From Gordonia sp. 'Campus' (lineage in GTDB: Bacteria; Actinomycetota; Actinomycetes; Mycobacteriales; Mycobacteriaceae), in contig NZ_JAKOIW010000014.1 of the NCBI RefSeq assembly GCF_022206305.1, positions 83,268-147,267 on the forward strand: a stretch of 64,000 bases of DNA, read 5' to 3'. A model generated the notes under the pieces. The model did not search any database. It was not told where the DNA came from and worked only from the letters and a program-made list of their open reading frames with translations. The translations under genes and the position numbers were made by a program. This document shows, one piece after another, positions 10,382 to 18,563 of the stretch (positions are counted from its first letter, which is position 1; every line of letters starts with the position of its first letter).

Positions 10382-10406
10382 GATTCCGTTGTATGTCAAT
10401 GGAATC
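10382..10406. repeat. Interrupted inverted repeat between purL and the CD225 gene
   Basis: GATTCC-g-TTG-TATGT-CAA-t-GGAATC: nine of ten arm positions pair around a 5-nt loop. It lies 30 nt after the purL stop and upstream of a TACGCT -10 element (10447-10452) for the next gene. There is no T run. It may be a weak terminator or an operator. Confidence 0.4.
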
Positions 10407-10486
10407 AATCTCGCTCGCAGACCTGCTGCGCGCCGCGCCGCTCGGTTACGCTCCTGGAGTTCTCGAACAGAGTCGAAAGGGCGCAG

Positions 10487-10846
10487 ATGAGCTACCCCTA
10501 TGATCCGAACCAGCCGCCGAACTACGGCGCGGGTGGATACGGACAGCAACCGTACGGGATGAACCCGGCCGGCCCGGAACCGGACAACAACCTCGTGTGG
10601 GCGATCCTCGCGACGGTGCTGTGTTGCCTGCCGCTGGGCATCGTGTCGATCGTGAAGTCGACATCGGTCAGCAAGCTGTGGGCCGCGGGTGACTACGCCG
10701 GTGCGCAGAAGGCCGCGGATGAGGCCAAGAAATGGGCGATGTGGAGTGCGATCTCGTCGGTCATCATCTGGGTCCTGATCGTCATCGTCTATGTCGTCTT
10801 CTTTGTCATCCTCCTCGGCGCCTCCGCGACCACGTCCACGTACTGA
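10487..10846 (+). CDS. CD225/dispanin-family membrane protein
   Basis: 119 aa. A Pro/Tyr/Gly/Gln-rich cytoplasmic tail (about residues 1-30) is followed by PDNNLVWAILATVLCCLPLG, the hallmark first segment of CD225/dispanin proteins with a double cysteine. A conserved loop follows (KSTSVSKLWAAGDYAGAQ), and then a second membrane segment rich in Val/Ile. Two-pass inner-membrane protein of unknown cellular role. ATG with a GAAAGGG site 6 nt upstream and a TACGCT -10 at 10447-10452. The next gene (DUF2752) begins 5 nt after its stop, and such pairs are common in actinobacteria. Confidence 0.85.
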   Translation: MSYPYDPNQPPNYGAGGYGQQPYGMNPAGPEPDNNLVWAILATVLCCLPLGIVSIVKSTSVSKLWAAGDYAGAQKAADEAKKWAMWSAISSVIIWVLIVIVYVVFFVILLGASATTSTY

Positions 10847-10850
10847 GCGT

Positions 10851-11291
10851 GTGGAGAGGGCCGTGCTCGGACGGGTGTCGGCCCTCTCGCGACACCGGTA
10901 CCTCGGGCCGGCGACCGTCGTCGCCGGTACCGGGATGGTGTGTGCGGCAGTGTGGTTCGCAGACCCGACCACGCCCGGCGGGGTGTTGCCGACCTGCCCG
11001 ACCAAATTGATCTTCGGCGTGACGTGTCCCGGCTGTGGGTCGTTGCGCGCGATCTATTCGCTTCTGCACGGTGACCTCCCGGCCGCGTTGCACTACAACG
11101 CGGTCGGGGTGGCCGCGATGGGGTTGCTGCTCTTCGCTTTCGGCGCCTACTGTGCGCGGCTCTGGACCGGTCGCCGGGTTCGCAGCTGGCAGCATCTCCG
11201 TTACTCGGGGGTCGTGGTACTCGTCGTCGTCCTCGCCTGGTTCGTCGTGCGCAACATCCCCGTCGAGCCCTTCCGGTCGCTACGCGTCTGA
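10851..11291 (+). CDS. DUF2752 membrane protein
   Basis: 146 aa from the first GTG after the preceding stop; GTG codons at 10863 and 10875 are alternatives, and the GGAGAGGG at 10853-10860 would fit the latter two. The signature is TCPTKLIFGVTCPGCGSL: the CPGCG motif at about 59-63, followed by RAIYSLLHGDL, typical of DUF2752. Three hydrophobic segments are visible. Its role is unknown; a cysteine pair next to the membrane suggests metal or redox contact. It is translationally close to the CD225 gene. Its last 12 bp overlap the end of the convergent phosphodiesterase gene. Confidence 0.8.
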   Translation: MERAVLGRVSALSRHRYLGPATVVAGTGMVCAAVWFADPTTPGGVLPTCPTKLIFGVTCPGCGSLRAIYSLLHGDLPAALHYNAVGVAAMGLLLFAFGAYCARLWTGRRVRSWQHLRYSGVVVLVVVLAWFVVRNIPVEPFRSLRV

Positions 11292-12215
11292 ACAACCGGT
11301 GGCCCTGCGGAGCCGGCGGATCCACCGGGGCCTGTGCTCGTCGGCGGAGCCGTTCGGGTCGAGGGCCGCAAGGGCTTCGGGGTCGTCGGTCGTGATCTGG
11401 TCGACGCGCAAGTCCAACAGTCGCTTCAGCTCCGGCGCCGTTCGCGGCCCCACCCGGGTGATCGTGTACCCGTCGACGCGACGTCCGCGTGCATGGAAGG
11501 CGCCCACGACGTCGTACCCCCGGTCGTCGGCCGCCAGGATCAACCGGTTCTCGAGGTAGATCATCTCGGCGTCCGGAGACGCCGACACCGTGCGCTCGAC
11601 GAAGCCGTCGTAGTCGCCGGACCGGATCGCCGCGTCGGCGGCACCGTGATGGCAAGGGTCGTAACCGATTCGGATGCCGGGGACAGCCCGGGTCAGCGTC
11701 TCGACGGCGGCGGCGTCGCCACACGACAGGATGCAGTGCTCGGCGAATGGCGCGACGCTGCGCGCGAACACCTCGACCGCCTCGGCGTCGAGAGCGGCGT
11801 CGTCCTCCTTGAAGTCCAACTGGAGGAGCGCGTCGGGCGCGATCTCGATGCCGTCGAAGAGTTCGGCGAGGTCCTCGAGCAGCAGGACCCGTTCGTCGAT
11901 CTCCGAACCGTCGTTGTCGCGCAACGACAATCCGCGCAGGTACGACGCGGGGAGCGTGGACACCGGGCCGGTGCCGGTCGTGGCGTGGTCGACGATGCGG
12001 TCGTGGAGAACCACGAAGCCCCGGTCGGCGTGGATGACCAGGTCGACCTCGACACTCGCCCCGAGTCGCATCCCTTCGAGGATGCGGGTCGCGGTGAAGG
12101 CGGGGTCGGCGGCACGGCGCCGGCCGCGGTGCCACTTGAGCATGGTGCGGTGCCCATGGTGGTCGATGTACAGCGGTGCCGGAGCTGCATCGGCGGTTGG
12201 CGGCGGTGGAGTCAT
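11280..12215 (-). CDS. Glycerophosphodiester phosphodiesterase family protein
   Basis: 311 aa. A TIM-barrel GDPD: HRGRRRAADPAFTATRILEG near the N-terminus, then GASVEVDLVIHADRGFVVLHD carrying the general-acid and metal ligands (VEVDL, LHD). LQLDFKEDD lies mid-protein and ITTDDPEAL near the end. These enzymes hydrolyse glycerophosphodiesters to glycerol 3-phosphate and an alcohol. No signal peptide is evident, so it is probably cytoplasmic. The start codon at 12215 is preceded on the minus strand by TAGGCT (12225-12230), 9 nt away, so the leader is very short. Divergent from the reductase gene at 12310. Confidence 0.85.
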   Translation of the reverse strand: MTPPPPTADAAPAPLYIDHHGHRTMLKWHRGRRRAADPAFTATRILEGMRLGASVEVDLVIHADRGFVVLHDRIVDHATTGTGPVSTLPASYLRGLSLRDNDGSEIDERVLLLEDLAELFDGIEIAPDALLQLDFKEDDAALDAEAVEVFARSVAPFAEHCILSCGDAAAVETLTRAVPGIRIGYDPCHHGAADAAIRSGDYDGFVERTVSASPDAEMIYLENRLILAADDRGYDVVGAFHARGRRVDGYTITRVGPRTAPELKRLLDLRVDQITTDDPEALAALDPNGSADEHRPRWIRRLRRATGCSDA

Positions 12216-12309
12216 CGTCCGTCGAGCCTAGCGGCGGAACGCGCCGTCGGCGTGATCCGTTCTCACCGATCCGGCCCGCGGAACTGCAACGTGTTCTAGT
12301 TTGATCGAT

Positions 12310-13386
12310 ATGACTTTGCGCGTGGTCGAGTGGTCGACCGGAACCGTCGGACGACATGCCATCGCCGGGATCGACGCCCGGCCCGATCTGGAGCTGGTGG
12401 GCGTCTGGGTGTCCGATCCCGCGAAGGTCGGCAGAGACGCGGGCGACCTCGCGGACCTCGGTCGTGAACTCGGCGTGGCGGCAACCGACGACCGCGATGC
12501 GCTGGTCGCCCTGAAACCCGACTGCATCGTGCACACGGCGATGACCGACGACCGCGTCATGGAGGCCATCGAGGATCTGATCTTCTTCGTGGAGAACGGC
12601 ATCAACGTGGTGTCGAGCGGGCCGGTCGTGCTGCAGTTCCCGCAGGGCATCCTGCCCGACTCGCTCCTCGAGCGGATCGCCTCGGCCGGGCAGGCGGGCA
12701 ACGCGAGCCTGCACGTCAACGGCATCGATCCGGGGTTCGCCAATGACGCTCTGCCGCTGGCGATGACGAGCCTGTCGCAGCGGATCGACGAGGTGCGCTG
12801 CCAGGAGATCGCCGACTATTCGACGTACTACCAGCCGGTCGTCATGCGCGACCTGTTCGGTTTCGGCCAGCCCATGGACACCACCCCGATGCTGCTCTCG
12901 CCGGGCATCCTGTCCATGGCGTGGGGGAGCGTGGTCCGTCAGATCGCCGCGGGACTCGACCTCGTGCTCGACGAACCGCTCGTGGAACGTGTCGAGCGGG
13001 TCGAGGCGGATCGGGACTACTCCACGGTCTCGGTGGAGATCCCCAAAGGCACGATGGCCGCGGTCCGCTTCGAGGTCGCCGGACAGGTCGACGGCGTGGA
13101 TCGTGTTGTGCTGGAGCACTACACCCGTACGCACCCCGACCAGTGTCCGCAGTGGCCGTCGCCGCACGAAGGCGACGGTTGCTACCGCATCGCGATCTCG
13201 GGTGAACCGGAGATGGCCGTCGAGTTCGCCCATCACGGTGAACACGGCGACCACAACGTGTCCGGCATGATCGTGACGGCCATGCGGTTGGTGAATTCCG
13301 TCGCCGCCGTCGTCGATGCGAAGCCGGGGCTCGTGACGGCGCTGGATCTACCGCTCGTGTCCGGCCGGGGGTTGGTCGCGCGGTAG
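12310..13386 (+). CDS. NAD(P)-binding reductase, 2,4-diaminopentanoate dehydrogenase-like
   Basis: 358 aa. A Rossmann fold begins at residue 1 (LRVVEWSTGTVGRHAI), as in dihydrodipicolinate-reductase-like proteins. The rest matches the large actinobacterial family annotated as diaminopentanoate dehydrogenase-like, with conserved blocks HVNGIDPGFANDALPL, EIADYSTYYQPVVMRD, MIVTAMRLVNSVAAVV and an LPLVSGRG ending. The physiological substrate is unknown. ATG at 12310 is preferred over TTG at 12301 because a TAGTTT -10 (12297-12302) ends 7 nt upstream, consistent with a leaderless mRNA. It converges on the rpmJ gene. Confidence 0.75.
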   Translation: MTLRVVEWSTGTVGRHAIAGIDARPDLELVGVWVSDPAKVGRDAGDLADLGRELGVAATDDRDALVALKPDCIVHTAMTDDRVMEAIEDLIFFVENGINVVSSGPVVLQFPQGILPDSLLERIASAGQAGNASLHVNGIDPGFANDALPLAMTSLSQRIDEVRCQEIADYSTYYQPVVMRDLFGFGQPMDTTPMLLSPGILSMAWGSVVRQIAAGLDLVLDEPLVERVERVEADRDYSTVSVEIPKGTMAAVRFEVAGQVDGVDRVVLEHYTRTHPDQCPQWPSPHEGDGCYRIAISGEPEMAVEFAHHGEHGDHNVSGMIVTAMRLVNSVAAVVDAKPGLVTALDLPLVSGRGLVAR

Positions 13387-13392
13387 TGGGGA

Positions 13393-13515
13393 TCAGCCCT
13401 GTCGCGCCTTGAATCTGGGGTTGTTCTTGTTGATCACGTAGATGCGACCTTTGCGCTTCACGACCTGCGACCCCGCCTGGTTCTTCAGCGAGCGGATGGA
13501 TGCACGGACCTTCAA
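13393..13515 (-). CDS. rpmJ: Ribosomal protein L36, cysteine-free (zinc-independent) form
   Basis: 40 aa starting at a TTG with a perfect AAGGAGG ribosome-binding site 5 nt upstream. The sequence opens [13 protein letters not shown] and ends [12 protein letters not shown], the L36 fold. The Cys-x2-Cys...Cys...His zinc ribbon of ordinary L36 is absent: there is no cysteine at all, the hallmark of the C-minus paralogue. Such paralogues replace the zinc-binding form when zinc is scarce and are usually Zur-repressed. An imperfect palindrome directly upstream (13526-13548) is in the right place for that. Short length and TTG start make it easy to miss. Confidence 0.9.
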   Translation of the reverse strand: MKVRASIRSLKNQAGSQVVKRKGRIYVINKNNPRFKARQG

Positions 13516-13525
13516 GTGAGCCTCC

Positions 13526-13548
13526 TTAATGGGAATTGTTTCCATTAA
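13526..13548. promoter_or_regulatory. Candidate Zur-type operator of the L36 paralogue
   Basis: On the minus strand, TTAATGGAAACAATTCCCATTAA (13548-13526; quoted as arms TTAATGG and CCATTAA around an AT-rich centre) is a 23-bp imperfect palindrome with 7-bp perfect arms. It abuts the rpmJ ribosome-binding site, so a bound repressor would block transcription. Zur control is inferred from the family of the gene, since the core differs somewhat from known mycobacterial Zur sites. Confidence 0.5.
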
Positions 13549-13592
13549 AGCAGGCTCGTCGTCGGTCCGTCACCGCGCAGGGGTGGAGGCCG

Positions 13593-15101
13593 TCACACCT
13601 CCCACACATGCACGGGCTCGCCCTCGTGCATCTGCGTCACGTAATCGCGCAGCATGCCCTGCAACGCCTGCGCCCGGCTCTCGCCCGCGCGCTCCCGCGC
13701 CGCGACGGCGTGTCGCTGCCACACCGAACCTGTCTGGCGGGAGATGCACCGCCCCTCGATGACCGACAGGTACCGCTTGCGGGCCTTGTCGGAGACGCCA
13801 AAGCTGCGCAGGCCGTCCTCGGCGAGGGTGAGCAGGCGACGCAGCACGAGTTCGTCGGGGCGCACCCATCCGACGTCGGGCCAGTACAGCTGCGATTCCA
13901 TTCCGGTCCGGGCGCCAGATTGGAGGTTCTCGGCGGCGGCGTTGAACGACATCCGCGACCACAGCGGACGGTCGGATTCGACGAGTCCGCGCACGACGCC
14001 GTAATAGAAGGCGGCGTTCGCCATGGTGTCGACGACCGTCGGGCCGGCAGGTAGTACGCGGTTCTCGACGCGGAGGTGGGCCTGTCCCTCGTGGATGTCG
14101 TACACCGGCCGATTCCACCGGTACACCGTCCCGTTGTGCAGGCGCAGTTCGTCGAGTGTCGGGACGCGCCCGGCATCGAGTTCGGCCAGCGGGTCGGTGT
14201 CGGTCGAGACCGGCAGCAGGGCGGGGAAATAACGGGTGTTCTCCTCGAAGAGATCGAAGATCGTGTTGATCCATCGTTCCCCGAACCACACCCGCGGCCG
14301 CACCCCCTGGTTCTTCAGTTCGAGTGGCCGGGTGTCGGTGGCCTGCTCGAAGACGGGGATGCGGCTCTCGTGCCACAGCGCGGTCTCGGCGAGGAAGGGC
14401 GAATTACCCGCCAGGGCGACCTGCACGCCGGCGATGGCCTGCGCGGCATTCCAGTGTGCCGCAAAGTCTTCGGGAGCCACCCGCAGATGTAGCTGTAACG
14501 ATGTGCACGCCGCCTCCGGGAGTATGGAGTCGGTCGAGGTGCGCAGGTGTTCGGTGTGGTGGCCGTCGGTGAGCGGCACCCCGGTGATGTCGATCTCCAG
14601 GTCCTCGCCGCGGGCCGCGAAGATCTGCTCGTTCAGCAGGTCGTATCGGGGATTGGCCGATATCCAGTGATGGGCGAAGTGTTCGGACTTCAGCGTGGGC
14701 AACATGCCGATCATCACCAGGTGACTCGACGTCTGCGCCGCGCGCTCCTCGGCGCGGTTGAGCGAGGTGCGCAGCGCCTGTTCCAGTGAGATCGTGTCGT
14801 CGGTGGTGAACGGCCGCGGCGAGACGTTGATCTCGATGTTGAACTGGCCGAGCTCGGTCTGATAATCCGGATCGGCGATCGCTTCGAGGACGGTCGCGTT
14901 GGCCATCGCCGGACGCATCTGTTCGTCGACGAGGTTGAGCTCCACCTCCATCCCGAGCAGGGGGCGCGGAGGCCTGCCCTGATCGGTGAACAGTCCGTCG
15001 GTGAGCATTCGCGCGATCGCTTCCGTGCCCCGGCCCACCTGCTTGCGGAACCGCACCCGGTCCTCGCCGGTGAATTGCTGTTTCGACACCTCGGCACCCA
15101 T
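13593..15101 (-). CDS. Glutamate-cysteine ligase family protein (GCS2 type)
   Basis: 502 aa. Belongs to the carboxylate-amine/glutamate-cysteine ligase fold: PRPLLGMEVELNLVDEQM holds the Glu-rich ATP/Mg site, GQFNIEINVSPRP and TSLQLHLRVAPEDF are further family blocks, and LRVENRVLPAGPT is near the C-terminal active site. Expected activity is ATP-dependent ligation of an amino acid to the gamma-carboxyl of glutamate, but the true substrate is unknown, and these bacteria use mycothiol, not glutathione, as main thiol. ATG at 15101 is chosen, because upstream readings are compositionally odd. It is divergent from the sterol-carrier gene; no ergothioneine genes are adjacent, so an EgtA role is not supported. 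Confidence 0.8.
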   Translation of the reverse strand: MGAEVSKQQFTGEDRVRFRKQVGRGTEAIARMLTDGLFTDQGRPPRPLLGMEVELNLVDEQMRPAMANATVLEAIADPDYQTELGQFNIEINVSPRPFTTDDTISLEQALRTSLNRAEERAAQTSSHLVMIGMLPTLKSEHFAHHWISANPRYDLLNEQIFAARGEDLEIDITGVPLTDGHHTEHLRTSTDSILPEAACTSLQLHLRVAPEDFAAHWNAAQAIAGVQVALAGNSPFLAETALWHESRIPVFEQATDTRPLELKNQGVRPRVWFGERWINTIFDLFEENTRYFPALLPVSTDTDPLAELDAGRVPTLDELRLHNGTVYRWNRPVYDIHEGQAHLRVENRVLPAGPTVVDTMANAAFYYGVVRGLVESDRPLWSRMSFNAAAENLQSGARTGMESQLYWPDVGWVRPDELVLRRLLTLAEDGLRSFGVSDKARKRYLSVIEGRCISRQTGSVWQRHAVAARERAGESRAQALQGMLRDYVTQMHEGEPVHVWEV

Positions 15102-15147
15102 GCGGTCAATACTGCCCGATATGGGCGATCGGAAACCCTGATGCAAG

Positions 15148-15561
15148 ATGGCTTTCGTGCCGCCGCGTAAGAGAGTGGACCCCGCCGAGGTCCGTGCCGC
15201 CGTCCTGGCGGTGGCCGGCTGGCTCGGCGATGCCGACGCACCCGCACCCTCGCGTGCCGAGCTCGCCGCCGCGGTCCGACTGTCGGCGCGCACCCTCGAA
15301 CACCTCGCGCCGGGCAACTCCGTGGAGGTCCGGGTCCCGCCGTTCGTCGCGGTGCAGTGCATCGAGGGCCCCCGGCACACCCGCGGGACACCGCCGAATG
15401 TCGTCGAGATGTCGCCGCGCACCTGGCTGCGTCTGGTCACCGGACTCGACTCGTTCGACGACGCGCTCGCCGCGGGTGCGATCGACGCCTCGGGTCATCG
15501 GGCGGGTCTGATCGCCGACCTGCTTCCCCTCATCCCGCTCGGGCCGGGGGTGGGGCGGTGA
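15148..15561 (+). CDS. Sterol carrier family protein (Rv0807-like)
   Basis: 137 aa. Matches the short protein encoded just before purF in mycobacteria, annotated as sterol carrier family. Visible features: a conserved opening (PPRKRVDPAEVRAAVLAV), a central beta-rich part (SVEVRVPPFVAVQCIEG), and the motif PPNVVEMSPRTWLRLVTG. SCP2-like folds bind lipids, but the ligand here is unknown. Soluble and cytoplasmic by composition. ATG at 15148 is used; GTG at 15157 is an alternative. It lies 160 bp before purF on the same strand, but purF has its own promoter-like sequence. Confidence 0.75.
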   Translation: MAFVPPRKRVDPAEVRAAVLAVAGWLGDADAPAPSRAELAAAVRLSARTLEHLAPGNSVEVRVPPFVAVQCIEGPRHTRGTPPNVVEMSPRTWLRLVTGLDSFDDALAAGAIDASGHRAGLIADLLPLIPLGPGVGR

Positions 15562-15659
15562 CCGCGCCGGGAGTGTGATCCATCACTCTGGACCGGGGTC
15601 GCGGAATCAACGACCCCACGACACCGCTGCATGATTCGCAATGGGAGCCGACCGGCACG

Positions 15660-15673
15660 TAAACTCCCAGATG
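15660..15673 (+). promoter_or_regulatory. -10 element upstream of purF, leaderless geometry to a short ORF
   Basis: TAAACT at 15660-15665 ends 5 nt before an ATG at 15671. A transcript starting here would begin at or next to that ATG and run 52 nt to the purF start. Confidence 0.5.
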
Positions 15674-15730
15674 TCTGCCAGCCCACTCGACGGACCGATT
15701 CGCAGCCCCAGGGAGCCAGTCGATGCCTGA
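15671..15730 (+). CDS. Possible 19-codon leaderless upstream ORF overlapping the purF start
   Basis: ATG at 15671 opens a 19-residue frame (MSASPLDGPIRSPREPVDA) that stops with TGA at 15728-15730, 8 nt inside purF in another frame. The -10 element just upstream suggests it would be translated leaderlessly. Its final codons cover the purF ribosome-binding site (AGGGAG, 15710-15715). Ribosomes reaching its end could expose or occupy the purF start, giving coupling or attenuation. It is proline-rich (5 of 19), which could slow ribosomes. It could be chance; conservation is not testable here. Confidence 0.35.
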   Translation: MSASPLDGPIRSPREPVDA

Positions 15731-17333
15731 TCATTCGATCGCCAACGTGAACCTGCTCGCTCCCACGGCGCCGGCGGGCGGATGTTCCGCACGCGGTGCG
15801 GGCGCGCTCAACACGGCTCCGCTGGACGAACCCGAGAACGAGCCCCGCGAGGAATGCGGCGTCTTCGGCGTCTGGGCGCCCGGTGAGGACGTCGCCAAGC
15901 TGAGCTACTACGGCCTCTACGCGCTGCAGCATCGTGGCCAGGAAGCCGCGGGCATCGCCGTCGGAGACGGCAGCCAGGTGGTCGTCTTCAAGGATCTCGG
16001 CCTGGTCAGCCAGGTCTTCGACGAGCAGACCCTGGGCGCGATGAGCGGACACGTGGCCATCGGCCACTGCCGGTACTCCACCACCGGTTCCACGACGTGG
16101 GAGAACTCGCAGCCGATCTTCCGCACCACTGACGCCGGGACCGGCGTCGCGCTGGGCCACAACGGCAACCTGGTCAACACCGCCGAACTCTCCGCCCGCG
16201 CCCGTGCCGAGGGCATCAAGAGCTCGGCCGCGACGTCGGACTCCGACGTCGTCGGCGCACTGCTGGCCCACGGCGCGGCCGACAGTTCGATCGAGCAGGC
16301 CGCGATGGAGCTGCTGCCCACCCTGCGCGGCGCGTTCTGCCTCACCTTCATGGACGAGCACACCCTGTACGCGGCGCGCGACCCGCACGGCGTGCGCCCG
16401 CTGTCGCTGGGTCGACTCGACCGCGGCTGGGTCGTCGCGTCGGAGACCGCCGCGCTCGACATCGTCGGTGCGTCGTTCGTCCGCGACATCGAGCCGGGTG
16501 AGCTGCTGGCCATCGACGCCGACGGCGTGCGGAGCTCGCGCTTCGCCGAGCCGACCCCCAGCGGCTGCGTCTTCGAATACGTCTATCTCGCCCGGCCCGA
16601 CTCGGTGATCCACGGGCGTTCGGTCCATTCCACGCGCGTCGAGATCGGTCGCCGCCTGGCCAAGGAACATCCCGCCGAGGGCGACCTGGTCATCCCGGTA
16701 CCCGAGTCCGGTGTGCCGGCCGCGGTCGGGTTCGCCCAGGAATCCGGGATTCCGTACGGGCAGGGCCTGATGAAGAACGCCTACGTCGGACGCACCTTCA
16801 TCCAGCCGTCGCAGACCATCCGTCAGCTCGGCATCCGCCTCAAGCTCAACCCCTTGCGCGAGGTCATCCGCGGCAAGAAGCTCGTGGTCGTCGACGACTC
16901 GATCGTGCGTGGGAACACCCAGCGCGCCCTCATCCGCATGCTGCGGGAAGCCGGTGCGGCCGAGGTACACGTGCGGATCGCTTCGAGCCCCGTCCGGTGG
17001 CCTTGCTTCTACGGCATCGACTTCGCATCCCCGGCGGAACTGATCGCCAACGGCATGGAGTCCGAGGCCGGGATGGTCGAGGGGGTGCGGCAGGCGATCG
17101 GTGCGGACTCGCTCGGCTACATCAGCATCGACGAGATGATCAACTCGACCGGTCAGCAGGCGTCGTCGCTGTGTGCGGCGTGTTTCGACGGCAAGTACCC
17201 GATCGAGCTGCCCAAGGAGACCTCGATGGGCAAGGCGGTCCTCGAGCAGATGCTCGCGAGCGCCGCAGGCGACCGCACGGTGGACCCGCTGACGGCGCAG
17301 AACGACAACGTCAGCGCCGTGATGCGGCCCTGA
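15723..17333 (+). CDS. purF: Amidophosphoribosyltransferase (PurF)
   Basis: 536 aa. First committed step of purine synthesis: PRPP plus glutamine gives 5-phosphoribosylamine. An N-terminal ~40-residue stretch ends at REECGVFGVWAP. The cysteine there is the glutaminase nucleophile exposed after propeptide removal, as in the Bacillus-type enzyme. The glutaminase domain contains YALQHRGQEAAGIA; the PRTase domain has the PRPP loop VVVDDSIVRGNTQR. Cysteines near the C-terminus (SSLCAACFDG) fit the 4Fe-4S form. AGGGAG lies 8 nt before ATG. A possible upstream ORF overlaps the start. Confidence 0.95.
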   Translation: MPDHSIANVNLLAPTAPAGGCSARGAGALNTAPLDEPENEPREECGVFGVWAPGEDVAKLSYYGLYALQHRGQEAAGIAVGDGSQVVVFKDLGLVSQVFDEQTLGAMSGHVAIGHCRYSTTGSTTWENSQPIFRTTDAGTGVALGHNGNLVNTAELSARARAEGIKSSAATSDSDVVGALLAHGAADSSIEQAAMELLPTLRGAFCLTFMDEHTLYAARDPHGVRPLSLGRLDRGWVVASETAALDIVGASFVRDIEPGELLAIDADGVRSSRFAEPTPSGCVFEYVYLARPDSVIHGRSVHSTRVEIGRRLAKEHPAEGDLVIPVPESGVPAAVGFAQESGIPYGQGLMKNAYVGRTFIQPSQTIRQLGIRLKLNPLREVIRGKKLVVVDDSIVRGNTQRALIRMLREAGAAEVHVRIASSPVRWPCFYGIDFASPAELIANGMESEAGMVEGVRQAIGADSLGYISIDEMINSTGQQASSLCAACFDGKYPIELPKETSMGKAVLEQMLASAAGDRTVDPLTAQNDNVSAVMRP

Positions 17334-17426
17334 CATCGCGCCGTCGGCCCTCCGGTAGCGTGTGATCCGTCGGCGAACACGCCGCCGAGATATTTCGACG
17401 AGATTCTTCGAACAGGGAGTGCTGCG

Positions 17427-18563
17427 GTGATGACGGAGCGGGATGCTGCTGCCGACGAGACGGCGGGCGCCGCATCGACGTCGGCGCCGGTGGGCGGGCC
17501 GCCGGCCTCCTACGCGGCGGCTGGTGTCGACATCGACGCCGGTGAGCGCGCGGTGGAGCTCATCGCGCCCCACGCCAAGCGCGCATCACGTCCGGAGGTG
17601 CTCGGCGGGATCGGCGGGTTCTCGGGTCTGTTCGCGCTGAAGGGCAACTACCGCGAGCCGGTTCTCGCCGCTGCCAGCGACGGTGTCGGCACCAAACTGG
17701 CCGTCGCGCAGGCGATCGACAAGCACGACACCGTCGGCCGGGACCTGGTCGCCATGTGCGTCGACGACCTGGTGGTCTGCGGCGCCGAGCCGCTGTTCCT
17801 GCAGGACTACATCGCGGTCGGCAAGGTCGTCCCGGAAACCGTGGCGCAGATCGTCGCCGGCATCGCCGACGGCTGTGTCGAGGCCGGATGCGCCCTGCTC
17901 GGCGGCGAGACGGCCGAGCATCCCGGCTTGATGCAGGACAACCACTACGACCTGTCCGCGACAGCGGTCGGGGTCGTCGAGGCCGACAACGTGCTGACCC
18001 CGGATCGGGTCCGTGCCGGTGACGTCGTGATCGGCATGGGATCGTCGGGCCTGCACTCCAACGGGTACTCCCTGGCGCGCAAGGTGCTGCTCGAGTGGGG
18101 CCACATGGACCTCTTCGGCCACGTGGAGGAATTCGGGCGCAGCCTCGGCGAGGAACTGCTCGAACCGACCCGCATCTACGCACGGGATTGCCTGGCGTTG
18201 ATCGCCGAAGCCGATGTCCGCACGTTTGCGCACATCACCGGCGGCGGCCTGGCGGAGAACCTGGCGCGGGTGATCCCGCAGGGACTCGTCGCCGAGCTCG
18301 AACGCAACACCTGGACACCGGCGCCGATCTTCGCGCTGATCGCCCAGCGCGGCCGGGTCGAGCAGGTCGAGATGGAGCGAACCTTCAACATGGGTGTCGG
18401 CATGGTCGCCGTCGTCGCCCCCGAGGACACCGATCGGGCCCAGGCCGTCCTGACCGCCCGCCATGTCGACAACTGGGTGCTCGGGACCGTCAAGCGGGCC
18501 AATGATCCGAAGGCGGACACCCTTTCGCGAGTGACCCTGGTGGGCGAGCACCCCCGCTTCTAG
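17427..18563 (+). CDS. purM: Phosphoribosylformylglycinamidine cyclo-ligase (PurM, AIR synthetase)
   Basis: 378 aa. Converts FGAM to aminoimidazole ribotide using ATP. Family blocks: SYAAAGVDIDAGERAVELI, FALKGNYREPVLAAASDGVG, the ATP-site segment VAMCVDDLVVCGAEPLFLQD, LLGGETAEHPGL and ITGGGLAENLARVIPQG. The first ~25 residues are a low-complexity extension. Starts GTG (17427) or ATG (17430) share the AGGGAG site at 17413-17418. A TAGCGT -10 at 17356-17361 suggests its own promoter in the 93-bp gap after purF. Transcription ends at the large hairpin at 18697-18746. Confidence 0.95.
   Translation: MMTERDAAADETAGAASTSAPVGGPPASYAAAGVDIDAGERAVELIAPHAKRASRPEVLGGIGGFSGLFALKGNYREPVLAAASDGVGTKLAVAQAIDKHDTVGRDLVAMCVDDLVVCGAEPLFLQDYIAVGKVVPETVAQIVAGIADGCVEAGCALLGGETAEHPGLMQDNHYDLSATAVGVVEADNVLTPDRVRAGDVVIGMGSSGLHSNGYSLARKVLLEWGHMDLFGHVEEFGRSLGEELLEPTRIYARDCLALIAEADVRTFAHITGGGLAENLARVIPQGLVAELERNTWTPAPIFALIAQRGRVEQVEMERTFNMGVGMVAVVAPEDTDRAQAVLTARHVDNWVLGTVKRANDPKADTLSRVTLVGEHPRF

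Noticed and set aside
10789..13254. 821-codon minus-strand open frame spanning several genes
   Set aside because: It crosses real genes on both strands, is His/Arg/Asp-rich and has no recognisable domain.
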